Shown: in pieces, positions 1-5,715 of the stretch
Layout of the letters: every line of letters begins with the position of its first letter
How positions within the stretch are numbered: the stretch's first letter is position 1
Assembly: GCA_003222235.1 (NCBI GenBank)
Contig: QHVD01000053.1
Span: forward strand, 1-9,288
Direction of reading: 5' to 3'
DNA: 9,288 bases
Origin: Gemmatimonadota bacterium
Lineage (GTDB): Bacteria > Gemmatimonadota > Gemmatimonadetes > Gemmatimonadales > GWC2-71-9
The notes under the pieces: model-generated
Told to the model about the DNA's origin: nothing
The model's input: only the letters and a program-made list of their open reading frames with translations
Database searches by the model: none
Translations under genes and position numbers: made by a program

Positions 1-17
1 ATATCCGGCGGGACCGG

Positions 18-392
18 ATGGTGTTCCTGGGGTACGGCAAGTACTGGCGCTCCGACGCCATCGTCGGCCTGATGCCCATCGAGGAGGACCGGGGCCCGAG
101 ACGGCGGACCAACGTTTTCGTCGACGGGCACGCGGAGCCGATCGTCGCCTCGCGCACCGAGCAAAGCATCCTCGAGGATATGGGGGCGACGGACGAGACC
201 TTCCAGGTCCAGTCCCTCCGTGAGGCGATCGCCGAGCTGCTCGCCGCGTTCCACGAGTTCTCTCCCATCCTGCGCCGCGCGCTGCTCCACGAGCACCACT
301 TCGACGTCGAGAAATGGGAGCAGCGCCTGGGGGAGATCCTGCGCTCGCCGGCGGCGCCCGAGCTGGTGGATCAGAACGAGCTGTTCGACTGA
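18..392 (+). CDS. RemA/DUF370-like small protein with helical C-terminal extension
   Basis: A 124-residue protein of unknown function. Residues 1-50 show the pattern of the RemA (DUF370) family: a short N-terminal strand, a Gly-Tyr-Gly turn (residues 5-7, compare Gly-Phe-Gly in RemA), a strand ending in Ile-Val-Gly-Leu, then Val-Phe-Val-Asp and Pro-Ile-Val-Ala-Ser, which line up with the Leu-Ile-Asp and Ala-Val-Ile-Val-Thr segments of RemA. RemA proteins are about 75-90 residues and act as DNA-binding regulators of biofilm matrix genes in Bacillus. This one adds about 65 residues that look helical and charged, ending Asn-Glu-Leu-Phe-Asp. The frame is open to the left edge, so an earlier start is possible, but the ATG at 18 fits the family's usual N-terminus. 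No strong Shine-Dalgarno is visible. It lies 49 nt before the peptide transporter and may share its transcript. The coding call is fairly safe; the RemA relation is inferred by eye. Confidence 0.6.
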   Translation: MVFLGYGKYWRSDAIVGLMPIEEDRGPRRRTNVFVDGHAEPIVASRTEQSILEDMGATDETFQVQSLREAIAELLAAFHEFSPILRRALLHEHHFDVEKWEQRLGEILRSPAAPELVDQNELFD

Positions 393-395
393 TGA

Positions 396-433
396 ACGTC
401 TGACGTCGCACGTCGCACGTCGCACGTCTCACG
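396..433. repeat. Tandem heptamer repeat (ACGTCGC-type) between two genes
   Basis: Five consecutive 7-base units begin at 396, 403, 410, 417 and 424: ACGTCTG, three perfect copies of ACGTCGC, then ACGTCTC, followed by ACG. The array fills most of the 49-nt gap between the stop at 392 and the ATG at 442. Its end is only 8 nt from that start codon, where a Shine-Dalgarno would be expected and none is clear. Slippage is the simplest origin. A role in translation or protein binding is possible, but nothing in the sequence shows it. Confidence 0.8.
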
Positions 434-441
434 CCAGGCCA

Positions 442-1770
442 ATGACCTCAGGCGACACCGCACCGGGCGTCCACGCCGACGCCGCCGGCTGGGCCGGCCA
501 CCCCCGCGGCCTCTCCACGCTCTTCTTCACGGAGATGTGGGAGCGCTTCAGCTACTACGGGATGCGGGCGTTCCTCATCCTCTACATGGTCCACGCCCTC
601 GGCTTCGACGACAAGCATGCCGGCGCCGTCTATGGCACGTATACGGGGAGCGTCTGGTTCGCCGCCATCTTCGGCGGCATCATTGCGGACCGCTGGCTGG
701 GGCAGTACCGCAGCGTGCTCCTCGGCGGGATCATCATCGCGCTGGGGCATTTCACGCTGGCGTTCAAAGCTCTGCCGCTCTTCTACACGGGCTTATCGCT
801 GATCGTGATCGGCACCGGCCTGCTCAAGCCGAACGTAAGCACCCTGGTGGGCTCGCTGTACGAACAGGGCGACGCGCGGCGGGATGCGGGGTTCTCCATC
901 TTCTACATGGGCATCAACCTCGGCGCGTTCATCGGCCCGCTCGTCGCGGGTTATTTCGCTCAGAAAGTGGATTGGCACCTGGGCTTCGCCTGCGCGGGCG
1001 TGGGCATGACGCTCGGGTTGATCCAATACGTCCTGGGCCGCGCGCGGCTCGCGCCCGCCCTGGCGCGGCTCGCGGCCCAGCCCAAGCTCGCGTCCGTCGG
1101 CGCAGCCGATCCGGCGCCGCGAGGCTTCACGACGGCCGAGTGGAACCGGATCGCCGCCGTGGTCGTCTTCTTCCTCGCCGCATCGCTCTTCTGGGCGGCG
1201 TACGAGCAGGCGGGCTCCACGCTCAACCTCTTCGCCGACCGCTACACCCGTACCGAGGTCCTCGGGTTCTCGTTTCCCTCTTCGTGGTTCGTGTCCGTGC
1301 AGGCGGGGTTCGTGATTCTGCTCGCGCCGGTGTTCGCGTGGCTGTGGGTGTGGCTCGGGCCGCGGGAGCCGTCGAGCCCGGCGAAGTTCGCGATGGCCCT
1401 GCTATTCGCCGCGCTGGCGTTTCTGCTGCTCGTGCCGGCCGGCGTGATCGCGCAAGCCGGGGTGAAGGTAAGCCCGCTGTGGCTGGTCGGTGCCTACTTC
1501 ATCGAGGAGCTGGGCGAGCTGAGCCTCAGCCCCGTGGGGCTCTCGGTGGTCACGAAGCTCGCCCCCACGCGGATCGTCGGGCTCATGATGGGGGTGTGGT
1601 TTCTGTCAAACGCCCTGGGCAACAAGCTGGCCGGCTGGAGCGCCGGGTTCATCAGCACCATGCCGCTCGCGACGTTGTTCGGCACCACCGCGGTGGTGAT
1701 GCTCGGCGCGGCCCTGGTGATGGCGCTCCTCATCAAGCCGGTGCGAAACCTGATGGGCGGAGTGCATTGA
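442..1770 (+). CDS. POT/PTR2 family proton-coupled peptide transporter (MFS)
   Basis: An inner-membrane symporter that takes up di- and tripeptides with protons, 442 residues. Family marks are clear: the ExxER motif of helix 1 (Glu31, Glu34, Arg35, in a Phe-Thr-Glu-Met-Trp-Glu-Arg-Phe-Ser-Tyr-Tyr-Gly context), the first PTR2 signature around residues 124-132 with Lys129 in Leu-Leu-Lys-Pro-Asn, the second signature Phe-Tyr-Met-Gly-Ile-Asn-Leu-Gly at 154-161, an aromatic Phe-Trp-Ala-Ala-Tyr-Glu-Gln segment at 250-256, and acidic residues Glu355, Glu356 and Glu359 in the region of helix 10. It is shorter than most bacterial POT proteins (about 480-500 residues), mostly through short loops. The frame is open back to 220, but that stretch overlaps the upstream gene in another frame and is Arg/Ser-rich, so I chose the ATG at 442. 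The ribosome site is weak. It converges with the minus-strand peptidase gene. Confidence 0.93.
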   Translation: MTSGDTAPGVHADAAGWAGHPRGLSTLFFTEMWERFSYYGMRAFLILYMVHALGFDDKHAGAVYGTYTGSVWFAAIFGGIIADRWLGQYRSVLLGGIIIALGHFTLAFKALPLFYTGLSLIVIGTGLLKPNVSTLVGSLYEQGDARRDAGFSIFYMGINLGAFIGPLVAGYFAQKVDWHLGFACAGVGMTLGLIQYVLGRARLAPALARLAAQPKLASVGAADPAPRGFTTAEWNRIAAVVVFFLAASLFWAAYEQAGSTLNLFADRYTRTEVLGFSFPSSWFVSVQAGFVILLAPVFAWLWVWLGPREPSSPAKFAMALLFAALAFLLLVPAGVIAQAGVKVSPLWLVGAYFIEELGELSLSPVGLSVVTKLAPTRIVGLMMGVWFLSNALGNKLAGWSAGFISTMPLATLFGTTAVVMLGAALVMALLIKPVRNLMGGVH

Positions 1771-1842
1771 ACCTGACGGCGAGCGGGGACGAGTCGTCGT
1801 GAGGCACGACCCCCCGAAGAGTCCCGACGTGGATTGATTGGA

Positions 1843-1942
1843 CGCCCTGAAGGGCGCCCTCGGCCCGGGCGCGTCCTGAAGGACGCTGGTGCGCGGCCGT
1901 CCTTCAGGACGGGCTCCGCTGCCGAGGCCGGGCTTCAGCCCG
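1843..1942. repeat. Cluster of four REP-like palindromes with overall dyad symmetry
   Basis: Four compact hairpins, each with a 2-base loop: 1843-1856 (stem CGCCCT, loop GA), 1871-1886 (stem GCGTCCT, loop GA), 1897-1912 (stem CCGTCCT, loop TC) and 1929-1942 (stem CGGGCT, loop TC). The first two carry CTGAAG-type centres and the last two CTTCAG-type centres. The two inner hairpins are near-exact reverse complements, so the whole block is a palindrome of palindromes, like the REP doublets (REPINs) moved by RAYT (REP-associated tyrosine transposase) proteins. No transposase is in the window. The block sits in the 3' gap between the converging transporter and peptidase genes, where it could also stop transcription or protect mRNA ends. 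REP identity is inferred from structure, not from a second copy. Confidence 0.75.
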
Positions 1943-2069
1943 TGCGATCACCCCGTCGCAACCCCCCAACGACCTTCCTTAGGATCCTGCGTGCACGAGC
2001 TAGGGGGGGGGGGGCGACATCGCCCAGCTTCTCGTAGAAGCCACGGGACAGTTTGGCGGTCACCGGCAT
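1935..2069 (-). pseudogene. Truncated 5' end of a small gene (44-residue remnant)
   Basis: An ATG (minus, 2067-2069) opens a frame of 44 codons that begins Met-Pro-Val-Thr-Ala-Lys-Leu-Ser-Arg-Gly-Phe-Tyr-Glu-Lys-Leu-Gly-Asp-Val-Ala. It then runs through the G12/C12 tract as Pro-Pro-Pro and continues as Arg-rich low-information sequence until a TGA inside the last REP-like hairpin (1935-1937). From memory, the first 19 residues match the start of a short coiled-coil hypothetical family common in Gemmatimonadota, in which the sequence normally goes on with Glu-Leu-Val-Asp-Trp-Phe-like text. The similarity stops at about 2013. A GAGG Shine-Dalgarno lies 7 nt before the ATG and a good promoter lies further upstream. 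I read it as a gene that has lost its body to a deletion or insertion. It could instead be a novel mini-protein. Confidence 0.45.
2003..2014. repeat. Homopolymer run of 12 G
   Basis: Twelve consecutive G on the plus strand, in the gap between converging genes. It is inside the reading frame of the minus-strand remnant, where it reads as a C run. A change of length would put a TAG directly after the run in one of the other frames. Such runs are prone to slippage in the cell and to error in sequencing and assembly, so the exact length is uncertain. Confidence 0.85.
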
Positions 2070-2098
2070 CTCAGCCCTCGTCGTGCGTACCGGTGACC
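2058..2098 (-). promoter_or_regulatory. 9-bp inverted repeat enclosing a Shine-Dalgarno and start codon
   Basis: GGTCACCGG at 2058-2066 and CCGGTGACC at 2090-2098 are perfect reverse complements separated by 23 nt. In the minus-strand RNA the 23-nt loop holds the GAGG ribosome site and ends exactly with the AUG at 2069. The stem is GC-rich and could form a stable hairpin presenting the start region in its loop, or the two arms could be an operator for a dimeric DNA-binding protein. The pairing is seen directly; the function is inference. Confidence 0.5.
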
Positions 2099-2103
2099 TC
2101 TAT

Positions 2104-2132
2104 AGCATACGCTCGGCGGAGTGCGTCATCAA
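2104..2132 (-). promoter_or_regulatory. Sigma-70-like promoter for the remnant gene
   Basis: On the minus strand TTGATG (2132-2127) is followed after exactly 17 nt by TATGCT (2109-2104), close to the TTGACA-17-TATAAT consensus. It points leftward at the start codon at 2069, with room for a leader of about 30 nt. It lies just past the stop of the S9 peptidase gene (2176), so it would start a new transcript rather than serve the operon. Good spacing in an otherwise GC-rich background supports it, but it is a prediction by eye. Confidence 0.5.
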
Positions 2133-2175
2133 TCCAGCGCAGCTCGTGTCGAACTCCCGCAGGCTCCTCGTGCCT

Positions 2176-4290
2176 CTACCGGACCGCCGTGCTCGCGCCC
2201 ATGAGCCGCCGGTCGAGGAAATCCACAGCCCTCTGATACGCCGCGAGCCAGTGCGCATACGTGAGGAAGTCGTGGATGTCGTCCGGGAAGACGAGCTGCT
2301 CCACCTCCACGTTCCGCTCCCGCAGCGCGGCCGCCAGCTGCACGGTCTGGCTGAACTGCACGTTGCGGTCGTCGTCGCCGTGGATGAGGAGCACGGGCGA
2401 GCGCCAGTCCTTCACGTACGCGATGGGCGACGATTCGTACGCGCGCTTCGCTGCCTCGGCCCGCTTCGCGGGGTCGTAGGTCGGCACCCAGTTCTCGATC
2501 TCCACGTTCCAGTCGTGCACGCCGTGCAGGTCGACACCCGCCGCGAACAAGTCGGAGGCGCGTGCCAGGCCCATCGCGGTCAAGAACCCGCCGTACGAGC
2601 CGCCCCACAGCGCGATGCGCTTCGCGTCCACGTCGGGCCGGCCGCGGAGGTAGAGCCCCGCGCCGAGCACGTCGTTGAACTCGCTCGCTCCCTGCGCACC
2701 GTAGTGCAGCGCCTCGCGGAACTCCATGCCGTAGCCGATCCCACTGCGGTAATTCACCGACAACACCACGTAGCCGCGGCTTGCGAGATACTGGTTCAGC
2801 GCGTAGGCATTGCGGTAGTAATACATGTAGTGCCACCCCAGGAGCATTTGCCGGCGTGAGCCGCCGTGAAAGAAGATTACGGCTGGGCGCCGGTCGCCGG
2901 CCTTGAGGTTCTTCGGCAGGAAGAGCTGGCCGTGGATGATGAGTCCGTCGGCGGCGGAGAACAACACCGGCTGCGGCTCCACGAGCGAGGCCTCGGGGAA
3001 CGCGGCGGGTATCGTGCCCGCCACAATGTCGCGCGCCGATCCCGAGCCGGTGAGAATCGCCGGGCGGGGGTGCTTCCGGGCGTCCGCCCGGAGGAAGGCC
3101 ACGCTCCCGCCGTCGCTCGTCACCACCGGCGACCACTCGATGCCGGTCCCGCGTGTCACGGCCACCGGCTTGCCGCCGGCGGCGCTGACCTTCCAGATGT
3201 GACGGCGGTCGACGTCGTCCTGATTCGAGCTGAACACTATCCCCGCGTGATCGGGAGTCGCGGCCACGTGCTCCACCTCGAACGCGCCCGGTGTGAGGAG
3301 AGTAGCGGCGCCGCCCGAGACCGGGACCGTGTAGAGGTGCGTCCAGCCGTCCTTCTCCCAGGGAAACACGATCCGGTCCCCCGCGCCCCAGATGAGTTGA
3401 TGCGCAGCGACGATCTCCCGAAACGCGCTGCCCCGGCCGGTGTCGCCCACCCATACCTGCCGCCCCGCGCCGGTCGCGACATCCGCCACGCGTATCGACC
3501 AGGGCTGCTCCCCGCGGCGGGGCGTGAACGGCAGCCGCCCGACGCTTGCGGGCATGCGGATGAACGCGATCGTCTTGCCGTCGGGCGACCAGACGGGCTC
3601 CGCGTCCTCGTCGACGCTCGGGTCGACGAACCGCAGCGCCTTTGCGCCGATGTCGTACACGGCGATGAGGGCGTGGTCGCCGCGGTCGCTCACGAAGGCG
3701 AGCTTCGCCGCGTCGGGCGACCAGCGTAGCGAGCCGGCGCGGCCGCGCGCGTGGACGAGTTGCTCGGCGGCGCTGGTGTCGGTGAGCGAGGCCCACCACA
3801 CCTGGCCGCGCCTGAGGAACGCGACGCGGTCGCCCTTCGGCGCGACCGCCGGGGCGTTTCCTTCGCCGATCCGCCGCGGGGTCCCGCCTGTCACCGGCAC
3901 GATCCACACCGCCTGCTCGACGCCCGCGACGAGAGCTTGGGGGTTCGGGTACTCGCCCTTGTCGTTCAGGTCGCCACCGCGGACGTACGCGATGGCGCGG
4001 GCGTCCGGAGTCCACTGCAACTCGCCGATCTCCTGCCCGTCGTCCTCGGCGTAACTCGTCACCGGCTTCCCCTGGTAATCGGGCGGCCCGGCCACCCAGA
4101 CGTTGCGCGCGCCGCGCGCGTTCGAGACCCAGGCGACCGCGCCTGCGGCGGGCGCAGCCACGAGCTCGTCGGGGAACGGGGCGCTCATCACCTGCTCGAG
4201 GGTGAAGGGGGGCTGCTGGACGCGGAGCGCCGTCGGGATCAGCAGGCCGGCGGCCGCGGCGAAGGCAGAGACACGAATTGGTCTGATCAT
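2176..4290 (-). CDS. Secreted S9 family peptidase (prolyl oligopeptidase fold)
   Basis: A serine peptidase of 704 residues. Residues 1-25 look like a Sec signal peptide (Arg near the start, then an Ala/Leu-rich core), so it probably acts in the periplasm or outside. Residues of about 40-430 form a beta-propeller with WD40-like/TolB-like blades (Trp-Ser-Pro-Asp repeats near 190 and 234). Residues of about 440-704 are the alpha/beta-hydrolase domain. The oxyanion-type His-Gly-Gly-Ser is at 475-478. The catalytic triad is Ser565 in Gly-Gly-Ser-Tyr-Gly-Gly, Asp641 in His-Gly-Asp-Asp-Asp, and His673 in Asp-Asp-Ile-His-Asp. The family includes dipeptidyl- and acylaminoacyl-peptidases; which bond it cuts cannot be read here. 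The frame is open to 4452 but that part overlaps the upstream gene and looks non-coding, so I chose the ATG at 4290, which yields the signal peptide. No clear Shine-Dalgarno. It starts 25 nt after the permease stop, so it is likely the last gene of the operon. Confidence 0.93.
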   Translation of the reverse strand: MIRPIRVSAFAAAAGLLIPTALRVQQPPFTLEQVMSAPFPDELVAAPAAGAVAWVSNARGARNVWVAGPPDYQGKPVTSYAEDDGQEIGELQWTPDARAIAYVRGGDLNDKGEYPNPQALVAGVEQAVWIVPVTGGTPRRIGEGNAPAVAPKGDRVAFLRRGQVWWASLTDTSAAEQLVHARGRAGSLRWSPDAAKLAFVSDRGDHALIAVYDIGAKALRFVDPSVDEDAEPVWSPDGKTIAFIRMPASVGRLPFTPRRGEQPWSIRVADVATGAGRQVWVGDTGRGSAFREIVAAHQLIWGAGDRIVFPWEKDGWTHLYTVPVSGGAATLLTPGAFEVEHVAATPDHAGIVFSSNQDDVDRRHIWKVSAAGGKPVAVTRGTGIEWSPVVTSDGGSVAFLRADARKHPRPAILTGSGSARDIVAGTIPAAFPEASLVEPQPVLFSAADGLIIHGQLFLPKNLKAGDRRPAVIFFHGGSRRQMLLGWHYMYYYRNAYALNQYLASRGYVVLSVNYRSGIGYGMEFREALHYGAQGASEFNDVLGAGLYLRGRPDVDAKRIALWGGSYGGFLTAMGLARASDLFAAGVDLHGVHDWNVEIENWVPTYDPAKRAEAAKRAYESSPIAYVKDWRSPVLLIHGDDDRNVQFSQTVQLAAALRERNVEVEQLVFPDDIHDFLTYAHWLAAYQRAVDFLDRRLMGASTAVR

Positions 4291-4315
4291 GAGAAAAAGG
4301 TAGCGCGATTTGCGG

Positions 4316-5599
4316 TCAGTTGAACCGCGTGGCGCGCCAGAGCACCAGGCCGGTCCCCACGAGCAGCACCAGCATCGCGCAGACGAGGCCCGCCACCCAG
4401 CGCCAGGCGAGGGCCATCTCGGGGACGTGGGCGACGGCGGCGAAGCCGCCAAAGACGGCCGTGGCGGCGAGCGCGATCAGCCAGTCGAGCCGGGTCCGGC
4501 TGCGCGCGCGCGCTCCCGTGTCGCGGCCGGCGAGCGCCGAGCCCACGTAAGCGGGATCGACGCCGTAGCGCGAGGCCTCGCGGGTCGCGGCGTCCTGCCA
4601 GCGACGGTGCTCGGGGCCGGCGGCCGAGGCGAGCGCGATCGCCCCCGCGCCGAGCGCCATCAGCAGGGAGCCGCCGATGACCTGCGCGTAACTGCCGCCG
4701 GCGGCGCCGCGCAGCTCGCCGAACACGAAGATTCCCCAGAGCAGTCCCCAGAGCTGGTTCGTGTTCGAAAGGGGGATCCCGCGGCTGATGCCGACGTATT
4801 TCGCCGCGTACTGCTGGAACAGGTCTCCCACGACCCAGAGGAACCCGCCGAGCAGGAGCCAGAAGAGCACGGCGCGCGCGCGCAGGAGCTCGGCTGCGAG
4901 GGCCGCCACGCCGCCGCGGTCGCCGATCGCCAGAGCGGCCATCATGCCGAGCTCGCCCACGGTGAAGAGTGTCACGAAGGAGAGCGGATTCATCCCCGTC
5001 AGGTACGCCTTGCGGTAGGGGATGTACATCGTGCCCCACAGCGCGCCGGCGGTGAGCGCGGCGACGACGCCCCGCAGCGGGTGACCCGCGGGCGCCTGCG
5101 CGGACGACGCGACCGCGAGCAGCGCGCCGCCGCCGAACATCAGCGCCGCTCCGCCGAGCACGCCCAGCCAGCGGGACCACGCCGCCTGGCGCAGCTCATT
5201 GAAGAACACGAAGCCCCACACGATGCCGAGCAGGCTGTTGGAGTTCCAGAGCGGAAAGGCGATGCTGAGCCCGACGTCCCGAATCGCGAAGATCGTCAGC
5301 GTGTTGGCGACCGCCCAGAGGCACCCGGCGAGCACGGCCCAGACCACGAGATGGGGCGCTTGCCGGATATCCCAGGCGACGGCCGAGGTGCCGCGCAGCA
5401 GCGCGGGGAGGCTCCAGCGTGCGATGAAAACGCCCAGCACCATGGCGAGCGAGATCACCACGGGTGAGATGCCGAGCGAGACCATCTTGGTCGGCGCCTC
5501 CGCCGCGCCGAGCCACGCGCCGGCCGTGAGCCCGCTCAGGACGCCGGCGAGCTGCAGGCGCCGGAGGCGGGACGCGTCGAGCGCCGCGTCCGGCGTCAC
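4316..5599 (-). CDS. GRP-type (drug/metabolite superfamily) permease with C-terminal extension
   Basis: An inner-membrane permease of 427 residues from the GTG at 5599; a GTG at 5608 would add three. About ten hydrophobic spans form two repeated halves. The clearest sign is a duplicated segment 160 residues apart, Pro-Leu-Trp-Asn-Ser-Asn-Ser-Leu-Leu-Gly...Phe-Phe-Asn-Glu-Leu (about 116-136) and Pro-Leu-Ser-Asn-Thr-Asn-Gln-Leu-Trp-Gly...Phe-Gly-Glu-Leu (about 276-296), as in glucose/ribose porters (GlcU/RbsU) and related EamA proteins. Residues of about 325-370 are a polar linker rich in Arg and Ala, followed by two further spans (about 372-392 and 400-421) that typical members lack. The substrate is unknown; sugar transport is the family default, but the neighbours concern peptides. 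I prefer 5599 because it overlaps the preceding stop as GTGA. It is followed at 25 nt by the S9 peptidase gene. Confidence 0.85.
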   Translation of the reverse strand: MTPDAALDASRLRRLQLAGVLSGLTAGAWLGAAEAPTKMVSLGISPVVISLAMVLGVFIARWSLPALLRGTSAVAWDIRQAPHLVVWAVLAGCLWAVANTLTIFAIRDVGLSIAFPLWNSNSLLGIVWGFVFFNELRQAAWSRWLGVLGGAALMFGGGALLAVASSAQAPAGHPLRGVVAALTAGALWGTMYIPYRKAYLTGMNPLSFVTLFTVGELGMMAALAIGDRGGVAALAAELLRARAVLFWLLLGGFLWVVGDLFQQYAAKYVGISRGIPLSNTNQLWGLLWGIFVFGELRGAAGGSYAQVIGGSLLMALGAGAIALASAAGPEHRRWQDAATREASRYGVDPAYVGSALAGRDTGARARSRTRLDWLIALAATAVFGGFAAVAHVPEMALAWRWVAGLVCAMLVLLVGTGLVLWRATRFN

Positions 5600-5715
5600 C
5601 GGATCCACCGCAGCACCAGGAGGCCGGCGACGAGCGCCGCGAGCGGAACCCAGAGCTGGGCGTCGCGGAGCACGGCGGAGACGCGGCCGCGGGGGCCGAG
5701 GGAGGTGGGCGTCAC
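5596..5715 (-). CDS. 39-residue single-span membrane protein, translationally coupled
   Basis: A small ORF of 39 codons starting with GTG at 5715. It has a short polar N-terminus with several Arg, then one hydrophobic span at about residues 21-36 (Leu-Trp-Val-Pro-Leu-Ala-Ala-Leu-Val-Ala-Gly-Leu-Leu-Val-Leu-Arg), ending Trp-Ile-Arg. Its start overlaps the OppF stop as GTGA (5712-5715) and its stop overlaps the next start as GTGA (5596-5599). A strong GAGGAG ribosome site lies 5 nt before its start. I do not recognise a family. Its place between the ABC ATPase and the GRP-type permease suggests a small partner of one of the two transporters, or simply a coupling ORF. With arginines on both sides of the span, topology is unclear. 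It could be missed by gene callers with a length cut-off. Confidence 0.6.
   Translation of the reverse strand: MTPTSLGPRGRVSAVLRDAQLWVPLAALVAGLLVLRWIR

Noticed and set aside
537..1802. A 421-codon plus-strand frame overlapping the peptide transporter
   Set aside because: It is the +1 shadow of the transporter: Arg/Gly/Ala-rich, no hydrophobic spans, no family motifs.
1796..1810. Hairpin with stem GTCGTG and loop AGG just after the transporter stop, as a possible terminator
   Set aside because: The stem is only 6 bp and is followed by a C run rather than a T run, so it is not a canonical Rho-independent terminator.
1771..2175. Search of the largest gap for tRNA, small RNA, CRISPR or integration-site signals
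   Set aside because: No cloverleaf, no spaced direct repeats and no integrase nearby; the palindromes fit a REP-like cluster better than an RNA gene.
2053..4323. Plus-strand and second minus-strand open frames across the S9 peptidase gene (including about 628 codons at 2129-4015 on the minus strand)
   Set aside because: The peptidase frame carries the complete catalytic triad and propeller repeats; the others are Arg/Pro-rich with no recognisable domain.
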